Source: a virus. Taken from it: DNA of 54,443 nt. The stretch spans positions 1 through 54,443 of IMG/VR virus record IMGVR_UViG_3300047321_000419; one strand, written 5' to 3'. This document shows positions 35,026-43,256 of this stretch, in pieces (within the stretch, counting starts at the first letter, position 1; every line of letters begins with the position of its first letter). The translations under genes and the position numbers were made by a program. The notes beneath the pieces are model-generated. The model was not told the DNA's origin. It saw only the letters and a list, made by a program, of their open reading frames with translations, and did no database searches.

Positions 35026-35256
35026 CTAGGCGAGATTCAATGCGATACGCGCATCCAAGGTCGACCGGGGGCAGACTCGCGCGCTTGCATCGTCAATCCA
35101 CACGCCGATCTTCGAGGTGGACGCGATCTGCTGCTGCGCACCGCACTCGCACAAATATTTGTCGACGCCGTAGCCCTTGAATTGCGCAGTCGCGACGAAG
35201 TTGGGGTTGTGGGCGTGGGCCCGTGCGATTTCCATTCCGTTGATTCCGTATGCCAT
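35026..35256 (-). CDS. Small Cys-containing early protein
   Basis: A 76-residue protein after the GTGAGGAGCAAGAC leader. It contains YLCECGAQQQIAS and a later Cys, a possible half zinc site, within a beta-rich domain. Function unknown. Confidence 0.55.
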   Translation of the reverse strand: MAYGINGMEIARAHAHNPNFVATAQFKGYGVDKYLCECGAQQQIASTSKIGVWIDDASARVCPRSTLDARIALNLA

Positions 35257-35283
35257 TGTCTTGCTCCTCACAGCTTGACGGGG

Positions 35284-35460
35284 TTAGCCGATACGCGTGA
35301 TGTGGTATCCGGGTTGATTCAATTCACGGATTTCGCCGAGCCGCATATCGTGAAACGTCTCGGTAATTTCGTCCTGGTTGCGCAGCGCGATGGTCTTGCA
35401 CGATTCGACCCTCACGCCGTTCTTTGAATCCATCATGGTTACGGTTATCTCGAATTTCAT
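35284..35460 (-). CDS. Small beta-rich early protein
   Basis: A 58-residue protein after the leader GTGAGGAGCAAGAC. Strands such as KFEITVTMMD and VESCKTIALR alternate with short turns. The function is unknown. The leader shares most of its bases with that of the preceding gene. Confidence 0.55.
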   Translation of the reverse strand: MKFEITVTMMDSKNGVRVESCKTIALRNQDEITETFHDMRLGEIRELNQPGYHITRIG

Positions 35461-35491
35461 CGTGGTCTTGCTCCTCACAGTTTGACTTGGT

Positions 35492-35647
35492 TTAGCGTAC
35501 GTTGATTTGATTGCGCAGGTTCGCGATCGCTGTATCCATGCGCTTAAGCAATAGCGCCTTGCCTTCCGTGACTGCCGCCTGATGCTCGCTTGCGTCGTGG
35601 TCTCTATCGGCCCTGCAGTGAGTGCATCGCGCATCGTATCGTTTCAT
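35492..35647 (-). CDS. Small early protein with CxxC motif
   Basis: A 51-residue protein after GACGAGGT. An N-terminal CTHC and acidic/His-rich segment (ADRDHDASEH) is followed by a helix (LLLKRMDTAIANLRNQI). No family recognised. Confidence 0.45.
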   Translation of the reverse strand: MKRYDARCTHCRADRDHDASEHQAAVTEGKALLLKRMDTAIANLRNQINVR

Positions 35648-35653
35648 CTTTGG

Positions 35654-35956
35654 TTACCTCGTCTCACTTGGGTTAGCGTTCGTTGATGCCTCTTGGCAGT
35701 ATTTGCAAGGACAATCATCGCGGGTCTTCGCGTGAGCCTTCGCAATCTGCTCTACTTCGCGTTTGTGCATTTCTTCTCGATACGTCATACCTAACACAGT
35801 TGCGACAATTGCGCCAAATGAGATAGCTAGACATTGCCAACGATAGCGCGTATAGCTCACAAGCTGCACATAGCATGAATGACGCAAATAGGTTGAATGT
35901 AGCAAATAGTGTAGGTAACCGGGTTGCTCACGTATTGCACGGCATTGACAGGGCAT
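35654..35956 (-). CDS. Membrane protein with CxxC tail, first gene of small-gene operon
   Basis: A 100-residue ORF. One transmembrane helix (WQCLAISFGAIVATVLGM) is followed by a charged stretch and a CPCKYC motif near the C-terminus. The ATG at 35956 has GGAGGA upstream, but the first 35 residues are unusual in composition and overlap AT-rich repetitive DNA with TATTTG repeats, so the true start may lie further in. Confidence 0.5.
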   Translation of the reverse strand: MPCQCRAIREQPGYLHYLLHSTYLRHSCYVQLVSYTRYRWQCLAISFGAIVATVLGMTYREEMHKREVEQIAKAHAKTRDDCPCKYCQEASTNANPSETR

Positions 35957-35988
35957 GATATAGCTTGTCCTCCGAGTTGGTTAAGACA

Positions 35989-36192
35989 ATGGCGTTTACG
36001 TCTGAATCAGGTCGCTGGGCGCTATGCCGCCGAGGCGGTCTCGGCTACATTAAGAACCACCAGGGCCGCGGCTATCCTAACCTGGTTCGAGCCCGAGCCG
36101 TACTAGCCGCCAAGCGCGAACGCTTACGGCTAGAAGCTGAGCAGTTAGCGCTTAGCACCCATTGCAAATGCTGCTCGCTACGCCGCAAGTAG
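35989..36192 (+). CDS. Small basic protein of unknown function
   Basis: A 67-residue protein, divergent from the small-gene operon (33 bases between starts). Its basic, helical C-terminal half (VRARAVLAAKRERLRLEAE) ends in THCKCC. It has a weak RBS. Possibly DNA-binding. It is separated by 248 bases from the next gene. Confidence 0.45.
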   Translation: MAFTSESGRWALCRRGGLGYIKNHQGRGYPNLVRARAVLAAKRERLRLEAEQLALSTHCKCCSLRRK

Positions 36193-36440
36193 GGAGTAAC
36201 TTCGGGGGTAACTAACCCGTCAGCACCCGAATAACCCTTGCATATGCTCGCTATGTGACGGAGGCCTACTCCATCACATTGGATTAGCTGGTCCGAGCTA
36301 GTGCTAGCCCAGCGCTGCTCGACGCCGGGGCGGGGTAGCCCCCCGCGCGTGTGTGTGAATGTTGATGATGCCACTCGCCCAACAAAAAAATAAAAATCGC
36401 AATTGACGAGACCCCCAAGGGTGTATAGAGTTCAGACCTT
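36193..36440 (+). promoter_or_regulatory. Intergenic control region with UP-element promoter
   Basis: There is no gene here. Position 36381-36396 is an A-tract (AACAAAAAAATAAAAA), an UP-like element upstream of TTGACG (36403-36408) and TATAGA (36424-36429) with a 15-nt spacer. A GGGGC/GCCCC stem lies around 36331-36350, and ACCC/GGGT forms a small dyad in the spacer. Reading the plus strand, this should drive the packaging and tail operon beginning at 36441 or 36601. Confidence 0.55.
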
Positions 36441-36623
36441 ATGTACCCTATACGTAAATGTAAGTGCGGGCATGAGCATGAATGCCCGAGGTTAGACCCG
36501 CGGGAGAACGGGAAACTTTCGGCGAGGGCCCGTGGGTCGCGCACGGACCTGCTACATGGCCCGCAGGGGCGGCCTTCGCCGGATTATTCGAGGGGGGACG
36601 ATGGGGATGGGGACCATGATTGA
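36441..36623 (+). CDS. Possible small Cys/His protein
   Basis: A 60-residue ORF starting about 10 bases after the predicted -10, so its mRNA would have a very short leader. The N-terminus KCKCGHEHECP could bind metal; the rest is Arg/Gly/Asp-rich and its last 23 bases overlap the next gene. It could be spurious. Confidence 0.35.
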   Translation: MYPIRKCKCGHEHECPRLDPRENGKLSARARGSRTDLLHGPQGRPSPDYSRGDDGDGDHD

Positions 36624-36777
36624 ACTGATGAAGACGCAGGACGTGGAGGAGTGGTTGCAGATGAGCAAGCAGACGGTTCACCGGCTGGTGAAGGCCGGCG
36701 AGATACCTGGGTTCAAGGTGGGCAACAACTTTAGGTTCCAGGTCGAGGCGCTGCGCGAGTGGATGGAGGCCAAATGA
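36601..36777 (+). CDS. Excisionase/MerR-type helix-turn-helix protein
   Basis: A 58-residue protein after [31 protein letters not shown] followed by AGEIPGFKVGNNFRF and VEALREWM is the HTH_17 pattern of excisionase-like DNA-binding proteins. It sits upstream of the terminase, so it might act as a small-terminase-like DNA recognition protein or as a late regulator. No integrase is present, so a real excisionase role is unlikely. Confidence 0.7.
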   Translation: MGMGTMIELMKTQDVEEWLQMSKQTVHRLVKAGEIPGFKVGNNFRFQVEALREWMEAK

Positions 36778-36884
36778 TGGATTTCATAATCGCGATCGGG
36801 CTTGGGTGGGGCGTGTATTGTGCCCTGATGATGGCCTATATATTGACGGAGGTGTTCCTTGGACAGCAGCAAGACGCTGAATAA
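36774..36884 (+). CDS. Tiny single-span membrane protein
   Basis: A 36-residue ORF starting at ATGATG in overlap with the upstream stop. One hydrophobic helix (IIAIGLGWGVYCALMMAYIL) and a Gln-rich end. The RBS (GGAGGTG) of the following gene lies inside it. Confidence 0.5.
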   Translation: MMDFIIAIGLGWGVYCALMMAYILTEVFLGQQQDAE

Positions 36885-37092
36885 TATCCGGTTGCAGGCG
36901 GGCAAGATGAAGGCGCCGATGGTGAGGTTTCTGGACGGCCATCTAAGGGGCTACGGCAACTTGGTGGACCAGCTCCGGGTGATGGGGTGGCTGGGGCAGG
37001 CGATGGTCGATATGGCGAATGCGGAGTTGGCCGCGCTCAAGTTGCAGGACGAGGCCGAGAATCGCGAGCCGGCGGTGAAGGTCTATCAGTGA
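36859..37092 (+). CDS. Small helical protein upstream of terminase
   Basis: A 77-residue protein. The TTG at 36859 is preceded by GGAGGTG at ideal spacing, so I take it as the start; an in-frame ATG at 36907 is the alternative. It is helical (MGWLGQAMVDMANAELAALK). Its location directly before the terminase suggests a terminase-associated or small-subunit role, without motif support. Confidence 0.55.
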   Translation: MDSSKTLNNIRLQAGKMKAPMVRFLDGHLRGYGNLVDQLRVMGWLGQAMVDMANAELAALKLQDEAENREPAVKVYQ

Positions 37093-37262
37093 ATGAGCCG
37101 GTTCCCTATGGAATCAGGGTCGCGTTCACGTTCGAGAAGTGCGGCGTATGCGGCGCGGTCTGGATACCCGACGGCGAATATACGAAGGACTGCCCTCAAT
37201 GCCAGCACGCTAGATGGCAAATCGAGATGATTCATAATGCCCGAGTCCCGGCGCAGAGGTAG
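37089..37262 (+). CDS. Small zinc-ribbon protein
   Basis: A 57-residue protein with a GTG start in a GTGA overlap. CGVCG and, 16 residues later, CPQC form a zinc ribbon. It overlaps the terminase ATPase gene start by 26 bases. The function is unknown. Confidence 0.55.
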   Translation: MNEPVPYGIRVAFTFEKCGVCGAVWIPDGEYTKDCPQCQHARWQIEMIHNARVPAQR

Positions 37263-38529
37263 GCCGCGCAAGGGCCGGGCGGTCGAAAGGCACCCACCTC
37301 GCGAGATTACCCTCCAGGAGCTTAGGGACGGGCTCTCTGAGGCCGGGGAGGAGTTTCCTGTAGACGATGAGGAGTTCCGGCTGTGGCTCAAGAAAAAGAG
37401 CGAGAAGGAACTCTGGTTCTTCAGCCGGTGGATTCTCGGCAACGACCTGCTCGGCAAGGGGCGGTTCCATCGGGACGAGGTCTGCCCCTTCCTGACCAAT
37501 TTCAGCAACGGGCGCAGCAAGCTGCTGATGCTGCCCATGACGCATCTCAAGACGACCGTCGCCAGCCGCTCGATTCCGCTTCACTTAATTGTTCAGCCGG
37601 CGGCGAGCAATATCTATTTCCCCGGGATGCATGGGGTCAATTCAAGGACGCTGCTGGCGAGCGAGAACGAACTCAAGAGCAAAGAGAATCTGTCCTATGT
37701 GCGTGCTCATCTCGAATCGAACGAGTTGCTCTGGTGGTGCTGGCCCCAAGTCGTCTGGGAGAATCCCAAAGAGGCAAAGCGCTGGTCGGACGCCCAGCTT
37801 GAAGTACCAAGGAGCTCCATCTGGGCTGAAGCGACTGTTGGCGCGGTGGGTATCAAGTCTGGATTCATCGGAAAGTATTTCGATCTCATCATCGCCGACG
37901 ACATTGCTGCTCAGGAAGCATCGCTGAGCCCCCCGACGATGGAGCGCGCCCGCAAGTGGCGCCGGGCCGCCCGCACGCGCTTCTACGACAAGTCCAAGGG
38001 GACGGGCATCTTTATCGGTATCGGCACGCACTGGCCCTCGGACAACGATATTTACGTGGAGTGGAAGTCAGAGCCGACCGTCGAGGTGATGATCCGGTCC
38101 ATCATCGAGATGGACGAGGTGACCAAGCGCGAGCGGCCACTGTGGCCCGAACAGAACTCGATGGAGAATATCGAGAAGCTGCGCCTCTCCACGGACCCGC
38201 AGGAATGGACCTGCTGGTACATGAACAAGCCGTCCAACCGCGGCTATACGGCCCTGAATTGGGACGACCTCCGCTCGTACAATGTAGTGCGCATCGAGGA
38301 CCATGACGTGCTGATGTTCGAGGATTCGCGGATGGACGAGCGCATCGCTATCCGTCAGGAGCAGATTGCCCGCAACCTGGGATTCGTGATGGGCGGCATG
38401 GCCTATACGCGGGATAACGCGAAGGTCAGGAGCAAGCCGCCGACGGGGATGAGCCAGGAGTTCTACGACTTCATGCACGAGAAGTATCCCGAGAAGGTGC
38501 CCAAGAGTGCCGACGGTAGCGGCGAATAA
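37237..38529 (+). CDS. Terminase large subunit, ATPase part
   Basis: A 430-residue protein carrying the packaging motor ATPase. Features: an adenine-binding-region-like WFFSRWILGNDLLG (60-73), a deviant Walker A PMTHLKTT (100-107), a Walker B DLIIADD (216-222) and IGIGTHW in the coupling region. The chain stops after the ATPase core, with no nuclease domain; the nuclease is a separate overlapping gene in another frame. The basic N-terminus (RRRGRPRKGR) might bind DNA. It would dock on the portal and translocate DNA. Confidence 0.85.
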   Translation: MPESRRRGRPRKGRAVERHPPREITLQELRDGLSEAGEEFPVDDEEFRLWLKKKSEKELWFFSRWILGNDLLGKGRFHRDEVCPFLTNFSNGRSKLLMLPMTHLKTTVASRSIPLHLIVQPAASNIYFPGMHGVNSRTLLASENELKSKENLSYVRAHLESNELLWWCWPQVVWENPKEAKRWSDAQLEVPRSSIWAEATVGAVGIKSGFIGKYFDLIIADDIAAQEASLSPPTMERARKWRRAARTRFYDKSKGTGIFIGIGTHWPSDNDIYVEWKSEPTVEVMIRSIIEMDEVTKRERPLWPEQNSMENIEKLRLSTDPQEWTCWYMNKPSNRGYTALNWDDLRSYNVVRIEDHDVLMFEDSRMDERIAIRQEQIARNLGFVMGGMAYTRDNAKVRSKPPTGMSQEFYDFMHEKYPEKVPKSADGSGE

Positions 38530-39151
38530 GCTCTACAAGACCGCCTTCTGCGATCCGGCTGGCGGCATCAATACCCTGCTCACCCATGCGGGCACCCGCT
38601 CGCGCGCCTCGATTTGCGTCGTCGGGCAGGACGACCTCGAACGTATCTTCATCCTTGAAGCGTGGGCCAAGCGGCTGCCGCCCGACCAATTGATGGCGAA
38701 GATGTTCGAGACGCAGTTCAAGTGGAAGCCCGCCATCTTCGGTATGGATTCGAGCGGGCCGCAGCTCCAGTTCCATCAGATCGTCAAGAAGGAAGCCCGC
38801 GACCGCAACGTCCACTGGAATCTCCGGGGCGTGGCCGAGCGTACCGACAAGATTACCTTCATCGAAACCGTGCTCCAGCCTATCGTCGCCCAAGGACGGC
38901 TGCTGCGCTCGAGCGTCGAGCACGAGGTTGCCGACCTGAAGAACGAGTGGCAGGCGTTCCCGGGCGGCAACTACCGCGACATCATGGACGCACTGGCCCG
39001 GGCGGTATGGTTATTGCCGTCCTCGCTGCCTCAACATCTGCGTCTCATGGACAGGGCGCAATTAAAACGGTATTTGGAAAGGACGGGCATGGACCCGTCG
39101 CAGGTGGAATTAAGGTTGGCGCAACACGCTGAATTAACGGGGCTTCGATGA
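38507..39151 (+). CDS. Terminase large subunit, nuclease part
   Basis: A 214-residue protein with a GTG start preceded by GAGAAGG, overlapping the ATPase gene by 23 bases in a different frame. It has the RNase-H-like terminase nuclease pattern: D16 in FCDPAGG, D81 in GMDSSG, and D158/D161 in YRDIMDALARAV. It cuts concatemeric DNA at the start and end of packaging. In most phages this is fused to the ATPase; here the two parts must associate as separate proteins unless a ribosomal frameshift or sequencing error joins them. Confidence 0.8.
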   Translation: MPTVAANKLYKTAFCDPAGGINTLLTHAGTRSRASICVVGQDDLERIFILEAWAKRLPPDQLMAKMFETQFKWKPAIFGMDSSGPQLQFHQIVKKEARDRNVHWNLRGVAERTDKITFIETVLQPIVAQGRLLRSSVEHEVADLKNEWQAFPGGNYRDIMDALARAVWLLPSSLPQHLRLMDRAQLKRYLERTGMDPSQVELRLAQHAELTGLR

Positions 39152-39303
39152 CTTCATTTTCGGAACTTTTGCTGCCACGCTGGCGTAAAATCGCGCGTCA
39201 GATGTGGACTGAGCAAACTGGAATCGATTGCTCGAATCTATCCGATGAGGCGACCGACAAGATTGCGGCTGAACTAGCGCGCGATTGCGAAGACGATGAC
39301 TAA
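39148..39303 (+). CDS. Small acidic-tailed protein
   Basis: A 51-residue ORF in ATGA overlap with the nuclease stop; its own end overlaps the next start by 8 bases. The basic N-terminus (PRWRKIAR) is followed by an acidic helix ending in DCEDDD. Function unknown. Confidence 0.5.
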   Translation: MTSFSELLLPRWRKIARQMWTEQTGIDCSNLSDEATDKIAAELARDCEDDD

Positions 39304-39886
39304 CCTCGGCGTGATGTCAGCGCAGGCGGCGTCCCGCGCCCGCGACCCCAACTTCGGCGCCACCACGCAGCCGCAGGTCATTAATCTGCTCTCCTACTCG
39401 CAGCAGGTGGTCAATGGTTCGCTCGATGAAGAAACCGGGACAGCTTCCTTGGTGCTACAACCACGGACGGTCATTTACCCGATTTCAGCATTTTTTCCGA
39501 ATGCTGTGCGGGTGCTGGGTGTTCGCGATGCCTCAGGGCGAGACCTTGATTCTATCGCCTACGAAAACCTGCAGCAAATTGACCTCAATTGGCCGTTCGC
39601 TATCGCCGATAGCCCTCGCTCGTTCTGTCAGTGCGGCCGAGACCTCCTCATCGTGCATCCAGGCATTGAGACGAACCCCACGACCCTGACCGTCATCTAT
39701 ACGCTGCTGACGCCGGTGCTTGCGGGCACTTCCGACGCTACCGTCGTCCAACCCGAGGCCGATAGCGCAGTGCTTGACCTCGCGGAATGCCTGCTGGTGC
39801 TCCAGCATCGCGACCTGACGGCGTTCAAAGAGGCCCATGACCGGCTGGTCGCCCGCATGAAGGAGTTGAAGGGTGAGCGTCGCTGA
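39296..39886 (+). CDS. Hypothetical connector/tail-associated protein
   Basis: A 196-residue protein. Its first part is Ser/Gln-rich, then beta-rich (TASLVLQPRTVIYPISAFF), and it ends in a long helix (CLLVLQHRDLTAFKEAHDRL). This layout is common in head-tail joining proteins near the terminase. No diagnostic motif. Start overlaps the previous gene. Confidence 0.5.
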   Translation: MTNLGVMSAQAASRARDPNFGATTQPQVINLLSYSQQVVNGSLDEETGTASLVLQPRTVIYPISAFFPNAVRVLGVRDASGRDLDSIAYENLQQIDLNWPFAIADSPRSFCQCGRDLLIVHPGIETNPTTLTVIYTLLTPVLAGTSDATVVQPEADSAVLDLAECLLVLQHRDLTAFKEAHDRLVARMKELKGERR

Positions 39887-40457
39887 CGTTCATGGCCTCG
39901 TCGCGCTCATCTCCAATGGGCAATACGACCCGACGCTCTTTCAGGGCTTCTTCAATTCGGAGATGACCCGCATCGGCGCGGCCGACTGGCACACTACCGC
40001 CGTTCCTATCACCTTCACGGCCGGCCAGCCCGAGGTGCAGCTTCCAACGTCGCTGCTCAATCTCATTACCGTCATCTACGACAAGACCGTGCTCTCGGAG
40101 CTGACCCTGCGGGAACTCGAAGCGCTGACGACTGGCTGGCGGAACTGGCCCGGGGCCCCCATTGCCTACACCACCGAGACCGAAACCTCAAAAAGCATCG
40201 CAGTGGCCCCCGTTCCCTCCCTTACCTCCCCGCTTATCATCCCGGTGCATGGACTTCCTACGGGCCGCGACTACCAGCCAGGCAACGGTATCTCTATTCA
40301 CTCAGAGTCGCGTGACGATCCACTGGATTACCTGACGCTGCCCTTCGCGCTGGCGATTCTCTGGCGGGAGTATGTGAGAGAATCGGACCACCAGGATTTC
40401 GCCTTCGCCGCGGCCTGCAAGCAACTCAGCGACACGCTCTACGGGATGCTGAAATGA
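39873..40457 (+). CDS. Hypothetical head-tail joining protein
   Basis: A 194-residue protein with a GTG start overlapping the upstream gene by 14 bases. It has an N-terminal helix, a beta-rich middle (VPITFTAGQPEVQLPTSLL) and a C-terminal helical segment with FALAILWREYVRESDHQDF. This alternates with the previous gene in type and is reminiscent of podoviral adaptor proteins. Function inferred from position only. Confidence 0.5.
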   Translation: MSVADVHGLVALISNGQYDPTLFQGFFNSEMTRIGAADWHTTAVPITFTAGQPEVQLPTSLLNLITVIYDKTVLSELTLRELEALTTGWRNWPGAPIAYTTETETSKSIAVAPVPSLTSPLIIPVHGLPTGRDYQPGNGISIHSESRDDPLDYLTLPFALAILWREYVRESDHQDFAFAAACKQLSDTLYGMLK

Positions 40458-40594
40458 AATTCAGTGGGAACAGTAAACAGCGACGGGTGGCGCGTCGCGT
40501 CTACGAACGCGAAGCTCGCTTGTGGAGTCGGATTTTCACGGCTTACTGGGAAAGCAAGCAGCGAATGTGGGACGACAAGGAATATCGATTATGA
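40454..40594 (+). CDS. Very small basic protein
   Basis: A 46-residue basic ORF in ATGA overlap, Arg/Lys/Trp-rich (RRVARRVYEREARLW). It is chosen over a competing ORF in another frame because both its start and stop overlap neighbours. Function unknown. Confidence 0.45.
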   Translation: MKFSGNSKQRRVARRVYEREARLWSRIFTAYWESKQRMWDDKEYRL

Positions 40595-40803
40595 AACCAG
40601 TGTCGCGCATTCAGATCGACCATCACAATTATCAGGGACCGCGCCTGCACAACGACTTGAATAAGCTCGTGACCGAGACGAACGACAATCTCACTACGCA
40701 TCAGGGCCTCATCGACGCGCAGGCCAAGACCATCGCGACCCACACCGACACCATCGCCAGCCTGCTGGCGCGCATCTCCGCGCTGGAAGCCGCCGACTCA
40801 TAA
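40591..40803 (+). CDS. Small coiled-coil protein
   Basis: A 70-residue protein in ATGA overlap. Residues about 25-68 form a Thr/Asn/Ala-rich coiled coil (DTIASLLARISALEAAD), suited to trimerisation. Possibly a small tail-associated or internal structural protein. Its stop overlaps the next start (TAATG). Confidence 0.55.
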   Translation: MKPVSRIQIDHHNYQGPRLHNDLNKLVTETNDNLTTHQGLIDAQAKTIATHTDTIASLLARISALEAADS

Positions 40804-43256
40804 TGCCCCAGAAACGCATATCCTTTACGAACTTTAACCGCCGACTGGTCCTTGCCGGGGGACGCGAGCAAGCCGGAGAGGCGGCCTTGCGCCGCGCTTC
40901 CGGTGTCGCCCCCGAACTGACGACCTCGGTGCTCTCCCGCTGGGGCTCGGTCTCGCTCTACGACATCGACGCCATCCAGCTCTATTACTGGAACAACCAT
41001 CGCTATCAGTACGATGGCACGGTCCTCTACAGAGACGGCGCGCCGGTCGTCTCCGGCTTCAACGGCAATCGCATCACGTTCAATTCGATGCCGCCTCAGC
41101 CCGGCCTGCAGGATTACCTCTTCATCCTCGGCGGCGGCAAAACGCCCTTCAAGATTGCGCCCGACGGCACCATCACCAACTGGGGCATCGTCCAGCCCGA
41201 GAACTCGATGGTCGCGGCCAATGTGCCGTGGGACCAGATCGTTATCGACGATTTCGAGAACTCCTCGTCCCTTTACACCGTCGTCGGCGGGACCAAGGGC
41301 AACGAGAGCACCATCGTCCAGATTGGCAATGGTTCGCTCTTTATGAATCCGACAGGCACGCCCTCGACGGTCTTCGAGCCGGTCAAAATCACGCGGCAAT
41401 ATGGCAGTGCGCAGAACTGGGCGCAGTATCTCGGCGGGGATTTCTCGCTCAATACGGATGTGTTCCAGATTTGGCTCTACATCGATAACTTCGGGGCGAC
41501 CCAGCCCGCGACGTGGATCGAAATCGACGTTGATATAAATGACGGCAGCTTCAAGAAGGATTGGTATAGCTTCGGCGTCGGTTTGCTGAATCCAGGCTCC
41601 CGCGTCCAGCGCGGCCCCGACTTCCGCCGCAGCATCCAGTTGGAAATCACCTTCCAGCCGGGCCAGTGGCAGCAATTGACCTTGCCCAAGTCCCAGTTCA
41701 TGCGTCACGGCGACAATACCCAACTCGACTGGAGCATGGTGCAGGGTTACCGGATTCAGGCGGGCATCCTGTTCGTCGCCACCGCTAAGTACTACCTCGA
41801 CAACTTCACACTCTCGGGCGGCGCCGGCCTTGGCGCGGGACCGGCCGTAGGCAATGGTGGCTCGGAATACATCTATTATACGACCTTCCAGAATCTCGTC
41901 ACCGGCTCGGAATCCAACCCGCAGGCGACCCCGACTCGCATCTCTGCTGTAGCGGACAACAAGGTCCAACTGACGAATATCCCGACCTCGACCGACTTAC
42001 AGGTGGGCGCGCGCAATATCTATCGCTCGGTCGCCCAGATACTTCCCGGCCCGACCTTCCCGGCCTTCCTGCTCGATACCATTTGGGACAACACCACCAC
42101 GACCTATCTCGATAGTGTGACCGACTTCACTATTCCATTGGCGCAGACGCCGTGGACGGCGAATATCATGGTCCCGCCCGTGACGCCGCCGACTCTGCCG
42201 AGCACGGCGCCGTACTACATCGACGCGGGCAACGGCTATTACTTCAAGTTGACGACTCCGGGGACGACCGGCGCACAGCCGCCGCCGTGGAAAATCCCGA
42301 CGACGGACTGGTCGCCGGTTTCCATCTTTCTGCTCAACGAGACTATCGCGCCGCGCAAGGCGAACGGCCAGTTCTGGATCGTGACGACGCGCGGCACCTC
42401 GGCCACCACCCAACCAAATTGGGCGGCCAGCCCGGGTATCGGCAGCACTATCCTCGACGGCACCGTGGTCTGGACGAATCAGGGCTTGCAGACCACCGCG
42501 GACAACTCGGCGGTCTGGACCTTCCAGGGTATCAACTCGACCCAGACGCTCACCGACCAAGGCCTGCTGTTCGATAACCTCAACCCGCAGTCCACCTATG
42601 ACGACGCCTACGGGCCATCCCCCGACAATACGATGCTGTTTGCTCGCGACAGCGCGGCAACTGGGTATGTCTATTCATCGCCACCAGGGCGTCCCGAGAG
42701 CGTGGGTCAGGCCTATCCGGTATCCTCCTCGAACGACCCGATTCAGAAAGTGACGGAGTGGGACGGGCAGATTTGGGTGTACTCGACGGCGCGGTGCTAT
42801 CGCGGCTTCGGCACTTATCCACAGATTTCCTTTCCCGCCATCGACGACTCGCTCGGCACGCTCAAGCCCTACACGGTGGTGCCGGTCAAGCTCATCGGCA
42901 TTATGTCGTGGGCTCCCGACGGCATCCGCATAATGAACTACTCGGGCTCAGTGCTCATCGGTTTCCGCGAGTTGGCGCCCATCTTTCGCGGGCAGCCCGA
43001 GGAGAACGTCCTCATCGCGTGGAACGAAACGACCGGGCCGGTCTGGGCCGAGGAGTCGCGCAACGAAGTGATATTTAGCGATGGGGAAGCCCTGACTCTT
43101 GGTCTCACCTATGACGGGACAGCCGGCCCAGTTTGGCGGCAGCCAGGGCGCATCCTCACCGCAGGTTATTATGAACATCAAACGGGCGAGTTTGCGGTTG
43201 CTTTTGGCGGTACTGTTTATCTGTTCGAGCATCCGGGGAGCCTCAGCGATGGCTAA
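40803..43256 (+). CDS. Large tail nozzle/propeller-like protein
   Basis: An 817-residue protein. The N-terminal part has beta-propeller-type blades (LYDIDAIQLYYWNNHRYQYD, DYLFILGGGKTPFKI) as in podovirus tail-nozzle proteins (P22 gp10/T7 gp12 group). A jelly-roll-like insert around residues 150-350 (DDFENSSSLYTVVGG through YYLDNFTLSGG) looks like a carbohydrate-binding module. The C-terminus returns to blades (EWDGQIWVYSTARCYRG). There is no signal peptide. Likely part of the short tail tube. Confidence 0.6.
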   Translation: MPQKRISFTNFNRRLVLAGGREQAGEAALRRASGVAPELTTSVLSRWGSVSLYDIDAIQLYYWNNHRYQYDGTVLYRDGAPVVSGFNGNRITFNSMPPQPGLQDYLFILGGGKTPFKIAPDGTITNWGIVQPENSMVAANVPWDQIVIDDFENSSSLYTVVGGTKGNESTIVQIGNGSLFMNPTGTPSTVFEPVKITRQYGSAQNWAQYLGGDFSLNTDVFQIWLYIDNFGATQPATWIEIDVDINDGSFKKDWYSFGVGLLNPGSRVQRGPDFRRSIQLEITFQPGQWQQLTLPKSQFMRHGDNTQLDWSMVQGYRIQAGILFVATAKYYLDNFTLSGGAGLGAGPAVGNGGSEYIYYTTFQNLVTGSESNPQATPTRISAVADNKVQLTNIPTSTDLQVGARNIYRSVAQILPGPTFPAFLLDTIWDNTTTTYLDSVTDFTIPLAQTPWTANIMVPPVTPPTLPSTAPYYIDAGNGYYFKLTTPGTTGAQPPPWKIPTTDWSPVSIFLLNETIAPRKANGQFWIVTTRGTSATTQPNWAASPGIGSTILDGTVVWTNQGLQTTADNSAVWTFQGINSTQTLTDQGLLFDNLNPQSTYDDAYGPSPDNTMLFARDSAATGYVYSSPPGRPESVGQAYPVSSSNDPIQKVTEWDGQIWVYSTARCYRGFGTYPQISFPAIDDSLGTLKPYTVVPVKLIGIMSWAPDGIRIMNYSGSVLIGFRELAPIFRGQPEENVLIAWNETTGPVWAEESRNEVIFSDGEALTLGLTYDGTAGPVWRQPGRILTAGYYEHQTGEFAVAFGGTVYLFEHPGSLSDG

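Noticed and set aside
36601-36777. Excisionase of a temperate phage
   Set aside because: The HTH fold fits, but no integrase or attachment site is visible; a terminase-linked or regulatory role is more likely.
40701-41969. A 422-residue minus-strand ORF opposite the nozzle gene
   Set aside because: High-GC codon mirror of the real gene, with Arg/Val/Glu/Asp-rich low-complexity sequence and no RBS or operon partner.
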